From an uncultured Sphingomonas sp. (lineage in GTDB: Bacteria > Pseudomonadota > Alphaproteobacteria > Sphingomonadales > Sphingomonadaceae): DNA of 33,531 nucleotides. A program made the position numbers and the translations under genes. Shown here piece after piece: positions 14,643 to 22,730 of the stretch. Below the pieces are notes generated by a model. The model ran no database searches. It saw only the letters and a program-made list of their open reading frames with translations, and was not told the DNA's origin. Where the stretch lies: contig CAJYLQ010000056.1 of the NCBI GenBank assembly GCA_913775975.1, positions 1-33,531 on the forward strand, given 5' to 3'. The first letter of the stretch is position 1; each line of letters opens with the position of its first letter.

Positions 14643-17173
14643 ACCCGGCCCCGACCAGCGGCGCGGGCGACTGGCGCCTTGCATGGCGGCTGGCCCGGCG
14701 CGAGCTGGACCTGCGCTTTCGCGGCCTGCGGCTGCTGCTCGCCTGCCTGATCCTGGGCGTCGGCGCGCTGGCGGCGATCGGCAGCCTGACCGACGCGATC
14801 GGGCGAGAGCTGGGCTCGCGCGGTGCGGTACTGCTGGGCGGCGATGTGGAATTCGCCGTCTCACAGCGGCCGATCCGCGCCGACGAGCGGGCGATGCTGA
14901 CCCGTGCCGGCACCCTGTCCGAAACCGTGCGGATGCAGTCCAGCGTCGTCGCCGGTCCCGCCGCCGCCCCGCGCGTCGTACCCGTCGAGCTGAAGGGGGT
15001 GGACGGCGCCTACCCGCTTTACGGCGCGCTGACGCTGGCGGACGGCCGGCATGTCGGCGCGCCCGATGCCGATGGCGTGTGGCTGATGCCGACCGCGATC
15101 GACCGGCTGGGCGTGCGGCCCGGCCAGCCGGTGACGATCGGCAATGCCCGCTTCATCGTGCGCGGCGTGATCGCCGACGAGCCCGACCGGCTGGGCGAAG
15201 GCTTCACGCTGGGCCCCGTCGCGATCGTGTCGATGCAGGGGATCGCGCGCAGCGGGCTGCTGCAACCCGGCAGCCTGTACAAGGGCAAGTATCGCGTCCG
15301 CCTGCCCGCCCGCACCGATCCGCAGGCGGTGGCGGACCGCTTCCGCGCCGCCTTCCCTACCGAGGGCTGGGTCGCGCGCACGCGCGATCGCGCCGCGCCG
15401 ACCGCCGCGCGGCTGGTCGACCGGATGGGCGAGTTCCTGGCGCTGGTCGGGCTGTCGGCGCTGGTGATCGCAGGGATCGGCGTGGGCAACGGCGTCGCCA
15501 GCTACCTCGCCGCGCGGCGGCGGAGCATCGCGACGCTGAAGGTGCTGGGCGCGACCTCCGCCCTCGTCACCCGCATCTATCTGCTGCAGATCGGGGTCGT
15601 CGCGGGGATCGGCATCGCGGCGGGGCTGGTGCTGGGCGCCGCCGCCGTGCCGTTGCTGCTCTGGGCGGCGAGCAAGGCGCTGCCCGTCGCGGCGGAATGG
15701 ACGATCGAGCCGCTGCCGCTGCTACGCGCCGCCGCGCATGGCGCGCTGGTCGCGCTTGCCTTTGCCCTGCCGCCGCTGATCGCCGCCGGGCGGACGCCGC
15801 CGGCCGGTCTTTTGCGCGGCACGGTGGGCCGCGCGCGGGCGGGATGGTGGCGGACCGTGCTGGCGGTCGCGGTGCCGCTGGCCCTGTCCGCCGCGCTGGC
15901 GATCGGATCGAGCGCGCGGGCCGAGCTGGCGGCGGGGTTCCTGGCCGCCGTCGCGGGCGCGCTGGCGCTGCTGGCGGGGTTCGGCTGGCTGGTCCGGCGC
16001 GGCGCGGCACTGCTGCCCCGTCCCCGCCGGCCGCTCGTCCGGCTGGCGATCGCCGGGCTGCACCGCCCCGGCGCGCAGACGGTGGCGCTGGTCGTCGCGC
16101 TGGGGCTTGGCCTGACGCTGTTCGTGATGCTGGCCGCGACGCGCAGCGCGATCGATGCGAACATCGCGCACACCGTCCCCGCGCGCGCGCCCGCCTTGTT
16201 CGCGCTGGACGTGCCGCGCGACCGGGAGGCGGCGTTCCGCGCCACCGTCCGCCGCGTCGCGCCCGCCGCGCGGATCACCACCGTGCCGGTGATGCGCGCG
16301 ACGATCACCGGCTATCGCGACATCTGCGTCGCCGACCTGAAGGCGATTCCCGACGACGCCTGGGCGCTGCGCGGCGAGCGGACGATCACCTATTCCGACA
16401 CCCTGCCCGACGGCAGCGAGATCGTGTCCGGCCGCTGGTGGCCCGCCGGCTATACCGGACCGCCGCTGGTTTCCGTCGACGAGCAGCTGGCCCGGTCGCT
16501 GGGGCTGAAGGTGGGCGATCCGCTGACCGTCAGTCTGTTCGGGGTGGAGCGGACCGCGCGGATCGCGTCGATCCGGCGGATCAGCTGGGATACGCTGGGC
16601 TTCAACTTCGTGCTCGTCTTCTCTCCCGATGCGGTGGCGGACGCGCCGCACAATCTGGCCGCGACGATCGACATGCCGCCGGGCCGCGAGGGCGCGGTGA
16701 TCCGCGCGCTGCTGGCGCCCTTCCCCTCCGTATCGGTGGTGGAGGTGCGCGGCGTGCTGGCGGAGGTGCAGGGGCTGGTCGGGCAGATGGCCGCCGCGAT
16801 CGCCGCCGCCGCCGGAGTCGCGGTGCTGGCGGGCATCGCGGTGCTGGTGGGCGCGATCGCCGCCGCGCGGGAGGCGCGCAGCTATGACGGGGTTATCCTC
16901 CGCACGCTGGGCGCGACGCGCGGGCAGGTGCTGGCCAGTCAGGCGATCGAATATGCGCTGCTGGCGCTTGCCGTGTCCGCGCTGGCGCTGGCGCTCGGGC
17001 TGGCGGGCGCGTGGTACGTCGTCGCCCACGTCTTCAGCTTCGCATGGCTGCCCGATCCGGTCGCGATCGCGCTGACGCTGGCGGTCGGCGCGGTGGTGAC
17101 GATGGGCCTGGGCCTGGCGGGGGGCTGGCGCCTTCTGGGCGTGCGACCGGCGGCGGCGCTGCGGCAGGTGTGA
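14639..17173 (+). CDS. ybbP: YbbP-type FtsX-family ABC permease
   Basis: An 844-residue permease with two FtsX-type halves, the YbbP architecture (E. coli YbbP is ~800). After a short cytoplasmic start (WRLAWRLARRELDLRFRGLRL) comes TM1, a ~210-residue periplasmic domain, a TM group with the FtsX coupling motif AARRRSIATLKVLGATSALVT, further TM helices, a second periplasmic domain (~500-700) and a final group with AAREARSYDGVILRTLGATRGQVL. It should extract hydrophobic substrates from the outer leaflet using YbbA. The GTG start at 14639 overlaps the ybbA stop (GTGA). This start was chosen because the open frame continues upstream only as a shadow of ybbA. Confidence 0.92.
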   Translation: MNPAPTSGAGDWRLAWRLARRELDLRFRGLRLLLACLILGVGALAAIGSLTDAIGRELGSRGAVLLGGDVEFAVSQRPIRADERAMLTRAGTLSETVRMQSSVVAGPAAAPRVVPVELKGVDGAYPLYGALTLADGRHVGAPDADGVWLMPTAIDRLGVRPGQPVTIGNARFIVRGVIADEPDRLGEGFTLGPVAIVSMQGIARSGLLQPGSLYKGKYRVRLPARTDPQAVADRFRAAFPTEGWVARTRDRAAPTAARLVDRMGEFLALVGLSALVIAGIGVGNGVASYLAARRRSIATLKVLGATSALVTRIYLLQIGVVAGIGIAAGLVLGAAAVPLLLWAASKALPVAAEWTIEPLPLLRAAAHGALVALAFALPPLIAAGRTPPAGLLRGTVGRARAGWWRTVLAVAVPLALSAALAIGSSARAELAAGFLAAVAGALALLAGFGWLVRRGAALLPRPRRPLVRLAIAGLHRPGAQTVALVVALGLGLTLFVMLAATRSAIDANIAHTVPARAPALFALDVPRDREAAFRATVRRVAPAARITTVPVMRATITGYRDICVADLKAIPDDAWALRGERTITYSDTLPDGSEIVSGRWWPAGYTGPPLVSVDEQLARSLGLKVGDPLTVSLFGVERTARIASIRRISWDTLGFNFVLVFSPDAVADAPHNLAATIDMPPGREGAVIRALLAPFPSVSVVEVRGVLAEVQGLVGQMAAAIAAAAGVAVLAGIAVLVGAIAAAREARSYDGVILRTLGATRGQVLASQAIEYALLALAVSALALALGLAGAWYVVAHVFSFAWLPDPVAIALTLAVGAVVTMGLGLAGGWRLLGVRPAAALRQV

Positions 17174-17194
17174 CACCGCCGTCATAAAGGCGCT

Positions 17195-17209
17195 TGATAC
17201 AAAATATCA
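17195..17209. promoter_or_regulatory. Palindrome TGATA-N5-TATCA, candidate Zur-type operator
   Basis: A perfect inverted repeat, TGATA (17195-17199), five bases CAAAA, TATCA (17205-17209), stands out as AT-rich in the 75-base gap before the receptor gene. The right half, TATCAT, could be a -10 element 39 bases before the start codon. Fur-superfamily regulators such as Zur bind AT-rich dyads of this size, and the downstream genes look like zinc uptake. The match to any particular consensus was not verified. Confidence 0.45.
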
Positions 17210-17248
17210 TACCCGCTACCGGGACCGTACAGAATTCAGGGAGATTTC

Positions 17249-19399
17249 ATGACGGTCCGCCATTCCATCGGCGCGGGGTTCACCGCGCTTGCCGTCGCCA
17301 CGACCGCCGCCGCCGCGACCGATGCGCACGCGCAGATGATGCCGGGCGTCACCCCTGCCCGCCCGGCCCCAGCGCGTCAGGCCGACATCATCGTGACGGG
17401 CATCATCGACCAGACCGAGCAGGACGTGCTGCAGGGCACCTCCGTCCTGTCTGGCGAGAAGTTGACGCGCGATCTGCGCCCGACGATCGGCGAGACGCTG
17501 GCGCGCCTGCCCGGCGTGTCCGCGACCTCGTTCGGCCCCAGCGCGTCGCGGCCGATCCTGCGCGGTTTCCAGGGCGAGCGGATCCGCGTGCTGACCGACG
17601 GCATCGGCTCGATCGACGTGTCCAACACCAGCGTCGATCATGCCGTCGCCATCAACCCGCTGCTGGCCGAGCGGGTCGAGGTGCTGCGCGGCCCCTCCGC
17701 GCTGTTGTTCGGATCGTCGGCGGTCGGCGGCGTCGTCAACGTCATCGATACGCGCATCCCGCGCCGCGTGCCGGCGGACGGGTACAAGATCGACGGCATC
17801 GGCACCTATGGCTCCGCCGCGAACGAGCGGTCGGGCGCGCTGGCGGGCGATGTGGCGGTCGGCCGGCACCTCGTCCTCCATGCGGACGGATCGTACCTGA
17901 AGACGGACGACCTGAAGATCGGCGGCTACGCCCTGTCGCCCGCCGCGCGCGCCGCCGCGCTGAGCCAGGTCGGCCTGCCGCAGACCGGCGACGAGCCGAT
18001 CGACTTCGCCGCCAATGCCGCGATCCGCGGTCGCCTGCCCAATTCCGCCAGCCGCACCTGGACGGCGGGAGTCGGCGCGTCGATCATCACCGATGGCGGC
18101 CAGCTGGGTGTATCGTACAGCCACTATGACAGCCTGTACGGCGTGCCCGTCCGCTACGCGACCGAGGTCGGGCAGGAGCAGGAGGCGCCCCGGCTGGACG
18201 TGAAGCAGGATCGCGTCGACCTGCGCGGCGAGGTGTACGTCAACGGCCCGCTGATCGACCAGCTGCGCATCCGCCTGGGCCATGCCGACTATCGCCATGC
18301 CGAGCTGGAGCCGGACGGCGGTATCGGCACGCAGTTCTTCAACAACGGCACCGAGGGCCGGTTCGAGATCGTGCAGGCGAACCGTGGCGGCTGGAAGGGC
18401 GCAAGCGGCGTCCAGTATCTGAACCGGCTGTTCGACGTCGTCGGGGACGAGGCGTTCCTGCCGCGCAACGAGACGAACCAGACCGGCCTGTTCACGCTGC
18501 AACAATATGACGCCGGCGCGTTCAAGCTGGCGGGCGGCGCGCGGTACGAATGGAGTTCGCTGACCGCGCGGCCGCTGACCACGCAGGGGCAGTTCGCCAG
18601 CGGGCGGCGCAGCTATCAGGCGCTGTCCGCCTCGCTCGGCGCGTCCTACGCTTTGAGCGACGGGGTGCGGATCGGCCTGAACGGATCGCGCACCGAACGC
18701 GCACCGTCGGCCGAGGAGCTGTTCGCGAACGGGCCCCATGCGGGCACGCAGGCCTATGAGCTGGGCAATCCCGGCTTCCGTCTCGAAAAGAGCTGGGGGC
18801 TGGAGGCGACGTTCCACGCGCATACCGGCCGGTTCAGCCTGGATGCGTCCGCCTATTACAACTGGTTCACCGACTATATCTCCGAAAACCGGGTCGATCC
18901 GTCCGTCTGCGCGGCGGCGGCGGGCGAGGCGCCCGACCTGCCCTGCTTCCAGTATCAGCAGGAGGATGCGCGCTACTGGGGCGTGGAGGCGGATGCCTCG
19001 GCGCAGCTGTTCGCAATCGGCGCGACGCAGGTGAACCTGGACGTTCTCGGCGATTATGTGCGCGCGACCGTGGTCGATGCCGGCCCCGTGCCGCGTATCC
19101 CGCCCGCACGCGTGCTGGCCGGGCTGGAAGCGCAGAACGACCGCTTCACCGCCCGCGCGGAGGTCGAACATCTGTTCCGCCAGACCCGCATCGCCGCGTT
19201 CGAGACGGAGACGCGCGACTATACGATCGTCAACGCATCGCTCGCCTTCTCCCCCTTCGGGCGGGACAGCCGCACGCAGCTGCTGTTGTCGGCGAACAAC
19301 ATCTTCAACCAGAACGTGCGTCGCCATGCGAGCTTCCTGAAGGATTTCGCGCCGCTGGCCGGGCGGGACCTGCGCGCAACGTTGCGCTTCGGCCTGTGA
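17249..19399 (+). CDS. znuD: ZnuD-like TonB-dependent outer-membrane receptor, probably for zinc
   Basis: A 716-residue outer-membrane gated channel. The signal peptide ends AHA before Q29; a TonB box DIIVTG lies near residue 46; the plug carries RPILRGFQGERIRVLTDG, SVDHAVAINPLLAERVEVLRGPSALLFGSSAVGGVVN; and the 22-strand barrel ends in a C-terminal aromatic/hydrophobic strand (TLRFGL). The SHYDSLYGVP segment and overall pattern resemble ZnuD and related receptors for zinc, as opposed to siderophore receptors. AGGGAG (17238-17243) is a good Shine-Dalgarno sequence five bases before the ATG. The ZIP-family permease 35 bases downstream supports a zinc or similar divalent-metal role. Substrate is inferred from similarity and neighbourhood. 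Confidence 0.85.
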   Translation: MTVRHSIGAGFTALAVATTAAAATDAHAQMMPGVTPARPAPARQADIIVTGIIDQTEQDVLQGTSVLSGEKLTRDLRPTIGETLARLPGVSATSFGPSASRPILRGFQGERIRVLTDGIGSIDVSNTSVDHAVAINPLLAERVEVLRGPSALLFGSSAVGGVVNVIDTRIPRRVPADGYKIDGIGTYGSAANERSGALAGDVAVGRHLVLHADGSYLKTDDLKIGGYALSPAARAAALSQVGLPQTGDEPIDFAANAAIRGRLPNSASRTWTAGVGASIITDGGQLGVSYSHYDSLYGVPVRYATEVGQEQEAPRLDVKQDRVDLRGEVYVNGPLIDQLRIRLGHADYRHAELEPDGGIGTQFFNNGTEGRFEIVQANRGGWKGASGVQYLNRLFDVVGDEAFLPRNETNQTGLFTLQQYDAGAFKLAGGARYEWSSLTARPLTTQGQFASGRRSYQALSASLGASYALSDGVRIGLNGSRTERAPSAEELFANGPHAGTQAYELGNPGFRLEKSWGLEATFHAHTGRFSLDASAYYNWFTDYISENRVDPSVCAAAAGEAPDLPCFQYQQEDARYWGVEADASAQLFAIGATQVNLDVLGDYVRATVVDAGPVPRIPPARVLAGLEAQNDRFTARAEVEHLFRQTRIAAFETETRDYTIVNASLAFSPFGRDSRTQLLLSANNIFNQNVRRHASFLKDFAPLAGRDLRATLRFGL

Positions 19400-19400
19400 T

Positions 19401-19427
19401 CCGCCATCCCGGGCATTCCGGGGGCGG
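19401..19427 (+). promoter_or_regulatory. Hairpin covering the ribosome binding region of the ZIP gene
   Basis: CCGCC (19401-19405) pairs with GGCGG (19423-19427), and inside it CCCGG (19408-19412) pairs with CCGGG (19418-19422) around GCATT. The G-rich 3' arm is the only Shine-Dalgarno-like sequence before the ZIP start at 19435. The hairpin could lower ZIP translation relative to the receptor or act as a processing site. Confidence 0.4.
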
Positions 19428-19434
19428 ACGATAG

Positions 19435-20148
19435 ATGGACGCGATACTGCTACCGCTGACGATCGGCGTCGCCGCCAGCGCCGCGACGCTGGCCGGCGGG
19501 CTGGTGGCGCTGCGCCTGCACGACCGGATTCCGCTGGTGCTGGGGCTGGCGGCGGGGATCGTGCTCGGCGTCGCGCTGATCGATCTGCTGCCGGAGGCGC
19601 TTGAGATGGCGGCGGGCCTCTACCCGCCGCGCATCGTGCTGGCCTGCGCGGCGGCGGGCTTTACGGGCTATATGGTGCTGGACCGCGCGCTGGCGGCGGC
19701 GGGGCGGCATATGGAACTGTGGCGCGACCATCTGGGGCCGGGCAGCCTGACGCTGCACAGCTTCCTCGACGGGATGGGAATCGGCCTCGCCTTTCAGGTG
19801 TCGCCCGCGATCGGCTGGGCGCTGGCGATCGCGGTGCTGACGCACGACGTGGCGGACGGGATGAACACGGTCAGCCTGGCGCTGACCGGCCGCCGCCCCG
19901 CGCTTGCCCGGCGCTGGCTGCTCATCAACGGGCTCGCGCCGCTGACCGGCGTCGTGCTGGGGCTGGCGATCCGCTTGCCGCAGACGGTGCTGGCGCTGCT
20001 GCTGGCCGGGTTCGCCGGCGTGTTCCTGTTCATCGCCGCGTGCGAGCTGATCCCGCGCAGCCGCTTGCGCGACCCCCGCCTGCGCGCGACGATCGCGCCC
20101 GCCATCGGGTTGATCGTGATGCTGGCGGTGACGCACTGGGCGCACTGA
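19435..20148 (+). CDS. ZIP-family metal permease
   Basis: A 237-residue inner-membrane transporter of the ZIP family (ZupT/GufA-like), importing Zn2+ or related divalent metals into the cytoplasm. About eight hydrophobic segments are present. The metal-path motif in TM4 is LHSFLDGMGIGLAF (H108, S109, D112), followed in TM5 by VLTHDVADGMNTVS (H137, D138, D141). These supply the binuclear metal site of the family. The position right behind a ZnuD-like receptor gives a complete two-membrane route without an ABC system. The gene ends 28 bases from the convergent DUF2891 stop, leaving no room for a separate terminator, and none is seen. Confidence 0.9.
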   Translation: MDAILLPLTIGVAASAATLAGGLVALRLHDRIPLVLGLAAGIVLGVALIDLLPEALEMAAGLYPPRIVLACAAAGFTGYMVLDRALAAAGRHMELWRDHLGPGSLTLHSFLDGMGIGLAFQVSPAIGWALAIAVLTHDVADGMNTVSLALTGRRPALARRWLLINGLAPLTGVVLGLAIRLPQTVLALLLAGFAGVFLFIAACELIPRSRLRDPRLRATIAPAIGLIVMLAVTHWAH

Positions 20149-20176
20149 CCGGCGCGTCCCGTCAGCGGATCAAACG

Positions 20177-21169
20177 CTAGTCCGCGTCGAGCGCAAGGAG
20201 GGCGAAGGTCGCCAGCCAATGCTCCCCCATATAGTCGGCGGCCAGATGCGGCAGCGCGGCGGTGAGGTGCGTTTCGGCGGCGGCCACGGCGCGCGCGGTG
20301 GCGGGATGGTCCGGCCCCAGCCGCGCGGCGATCCCCCGCCAGCACCAGGCCCGGCTGAGGTTCAGTCCGTCGAGATGCGCGATCTTCCCGTCCGTCCGGT
20401 CCGATACGTGCGCGGGCGTGAACAGCGTCGCCGGCTCGCCGCCCGCGACACGCGGCAGGAAGCCGTCGAACCAGCCGGCGAAGTCCGGGCCCAGCACCCG
20501 GCTCATCAGCAATGCGACGGTCAGCGCGGGCGACAGGAACTCGTCGCCCCCCGGCTCCCACGCCTGACAGTCGCGATCCCCGCCGAACCAGCCGCGCGCG
20601 CGGGCGTCGATCAGCGGCACCAGATCGGGATCGTGCGATCCCGCCCAGTCGCGCGCCAGCACCAGTGCGAAGGCAGTGTTGAAATGCGTGCCGACACGCA
20701 ACGGATAGGTCAGCCGCCCCAGCATCCCGCGCAGCCGCGTCGCGAGCAGCGTGGCGAGCGGCGCCAGCGCATCGGCCCAGCCCGCATCGTGGCGCGCCGC
20801 CTCGCCATGCAACGCCAGGCCCCAGGCCCAGCCATAAGGCTGTTCGAACAGCGCCGCGCCCGGCCGCTCGAAATAGGCGATCTCGCCCGCGACCTTGTCC
20901 GCCACCAGCATGGCATCGGCGCGCGCGCGGATCGCGGCGCCGCTCGGCAGGTCGGGATGGCGGCGCAGCAGCCGCAGCAACTGCCACCAGCCATGGACAC
21001 AGCTGTGCCAGTCGAAACTGCCGTGAAAGATCGGGTGCCATTCGGCGGGGCTCGCCCAGTCGCCGGGGCCGGAGGCGACATGGATGCCGATATGCGGATA
21101 TTCGCGGCCGATATGGCCAAGCGTCATCGCGGCGAAACGTTCGGCGGTATCGATGTCCAGCTGGGTCAT
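20177..21169 (-). CDS. DUF2891 protein
   Basis: A 330-residue soluble protein of the DUF2891 family, function unknown. The hallmark HPIFHGSFDWHSCVHGWWQLLRLLRR (split here: HPIFHGSFDWHS then CVHGWWQLLRLLRR) lies near residues 45-70. Further on are PYGWAWGLALHGEA, YPLRVGTHFNTAFAL, WEPGGDEFLSPAL, LNLSRAWCWRGIA and HLAADYMGEHWLATFA. The repeating helical pattern with clustered H, W, D and E suggests an (alpha/alpha) barrel like those of sugar epimerases and glycosidases; this is inference. No signal peptide is seen. Its start overlaps the DUF979 stop by four bases (ATGA), so it is the last gene of the oxoprolinase operon and probably serves the same substrate. Confidence 0.88.
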   Translation of the reverse strand: MTQLDIDTAERFAAMTLGHIGREYPHIGIHVASGPGDWASPAEWHPIFHGSFDWHSCVHGWWQLLRLLRRHPDLPSGAAIRARADAMLVADKVAGEIAYFERPGAALFEQPYGWAWGLALHGEAARHDAGWADALAPLATLLATRLRGMLGRLTYPLRVGTHFNTAFALVLARDWAGSHDPDLVPLIDARARGWFGGDRDCQAWEPGGDEFLSPALTVALLMSRVLGPDFAGWFDGFLPRVAGGEPATLFTPAHVSDRTDGKIAHLDGLNLSRAWCWRGIAARLGPDHPATARAVAAAETHLTAALPHLAADYMGEHWLATFALLALDAD

Positions 21170-22071
21170 GCGACCATCACGTAGAGCAGCAGGAGGTTGA
21201 AGGCGAGCAGCGGTAGCGCGGTCGGCACCTGCGCGCGGATCACGCCATATCGGTCCTTCAGGTCAAGCAGCGCGGCGGGGAGCAGGTTGAAGTTCGCCGC
21301 CATCGGAGTCATCAGCGTCCCGCAAAAGCCCGCCAGCATCCCCACCGCCGCGACCATCGCGGGATCGCCCCCCGCCTGCCGGACGAGCAGCGGCACGCCG
21401 ACCGCCGCCGCCATCACCGGAAAGGCGGCGAAGGCATTGCCCATCATCATCGTGAACACCGCCATGCCTAGGCCATAGGCGAGCACCGCGCCAGCGATGC
21501 TGCCCGCCGGTATCACCTGCCCGATCAGCCGGCCGACGACCTCTCCCACCCCCGCCAGTGCGAATACCGCGCCCAGGCTGGCGAGCATCTGCGGCATCAC
21601 CGCCACCCAGCCGATATCGTCGATCAGCCGCCGGCCGGCGCGCAGCGGCTCCACGCCCTTCGCCCCGAGCAGCGCATAGGTCAGCGCCAGCGCGATCAGC
21701 GAGCCGATCGTCAGCGCGACCAGCGTCGCCTGCTTCGGATCGACCAGCCCCGGCATCTGCTTGAACGCCAGCGTGCCGACCAGCGCGGTGGCGGGTATCA
21801 GCAGCGCGGGCACGAACACCTTCGCGCCGTGCCGGTCGGGCGCGGGGTCGACCGGGTCGGACCGGCGCATCCGCCCGCTCGCCGCCAGCGCGACCAGCGC
21901 CAGCACGAGGACGCCGTTGCCGATATCGCCCAGCCGGTCGCCCAACAGGAAGGACGTGGCGACCAGCGTCTGAAATCCGCCCCCCGCCCAGCGCCGCGCG
22001 CCGAAGGACAGGATGGCAAAGCCGGCGAAGACCAGCCCCGCGACGCCATAGACCAGGTTCAGCCCGATCAT
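21166..22071 (-). CDS. DUF979 membrane protein, probable 5-oxoproline transporter subunit
   Basis: A 301-residue protein with eight to ten predicted membrane helices, starting MIGLNLVYGVAGLVFAGFA. It contains FTMMMGNAFAAFPVMAAAVG and GFCGTLMTPMAANFNLLPAALL, the conserved DUF979 stretches. DUF979 proteins accompany DUF969 and oxoprolinase genes and are annotated as subunits of a 5-oxoproline transporter; direct biochemical proof is not known to me. The start at 22071 overlaps the DUF969 stop (ATGA) and is preferred to an in-frame start at 22110 that would lie inside DUF969. Confidence 0.87.
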   Translation of the reverse strand: MIGLNLVYGVAGLVFAGFAILSFGARRWAGGGFQTLVATSFLLGDRLGDIGNGVLVLALVALAASGRMRRSDPVDPAPDRHGAKVFVPALLIPATALVGTLAFKQMPGLVDPKQATLVALTIGSLIALALTYALLGAKGVEPLRAGRRLIDDIGWVAVMPQMLASLGAVFALAGVGEVVGRLIGQVIPAGSIAGAVLAYGLGMAVFTMMMGNAFAAFPVMAAAVGVPLLVRQAGGDPAMVAAVGMLAGFCGTLMTPMAANFNLLPAALLDLKDRYGVIRAQVPTALPLLAFNLLLLYVMVA

Positions 22072-22730
22072 CGCGCGCGCCTCCGCGCCAGTCGCCGGTC
22101 GAGCCACCACAGCCGCGTGCCGTGGATCAGAAAGGCGGCGATCGCGGTCGGGATCGCCCAGACGGACAGCTGCAACGGCTCCAGCACGATGCCATAGCCC
22201 TCCAGCACGCCCTTCATCAGCAGGATCGAACCGATCGCGATGAAGATATCCTCGCCGAACAATAGCGCGATCGTGTCGGTCGCGGCGGCCATCGCCTTCA
22301 CCTGTTCGGCATCGTCGGTGCCGCCCGTCTGCCGCTCCGCCGCCGCCTCCGCCATCGGGGCGACGAGCGGGCGGACGGTCTGCGCCGGCCCCGCGACGGA
22401 AGTCAGCCCCAGCGCGGCGGTCAGCTGGCGGAAGATCATGTAGCCGCCCAGCAGCCGTCCGACCGTCGCGCCGCGCAAGCCGGCGACCAGCGTTCGCGCC
22501 CGCGCCTGCAATCCGCGCCGTTCGAGAAGGCCGATCACCGGCAGCACCATATAGACGGCGGTGACGTAGCGCGTGTCGTTAAACGCCTTGCCGAACGTCG
22601 CCAGCACCGCCAGCGGGTCCAGCCCCGCCGCCAGCCCGGTGACGGCGGCGGCGACGACGATCACGAGCAGCGGGTTGAAGCGGAGCAGGAACCCCGCCGC
22701 GATCACGAACAGACCGGACAGGACCAGCAT
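22068..22730 (-). CDS. DUF969 membrane protein, probable 5-oxoproline transporter subunit
   Basis: A 220-residue membrane protein with about five helices, beginning [76 protein letters not shown] and FGEDIFIAIGSILLMKG match the DUF969 family as remembered. Its ATG shares one base with the stop of the oxoprolinase (TGATG), and its own stop overlaps the DUF979 start, so stoichiometric synthesis of a two-component carrier is likely. Substrate (5-oxoproline or a related lactam) is inferred from the operon. Confidence 0.87.
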   Translation of the reverse strand: MLVLSGLFVIAAGFLLRFNPLLVIVVAAAVTGLAAGLDPLAVLATFGKAFNDTRYVTAVYMVLPVIGLLERRGLQARARTLVAGLRGATVGRLLGGYMIFRQLTAALGLTSVAGPAQTVRPLVAPMAEAAAERQTGGTDDAEQVKAMAAATDTIALLFGEDIFIAIGSILLMKGVLEGYGIVLEPLQLSVWAIPTAIAAFLIHGTRLWWLDRRLARRRAR

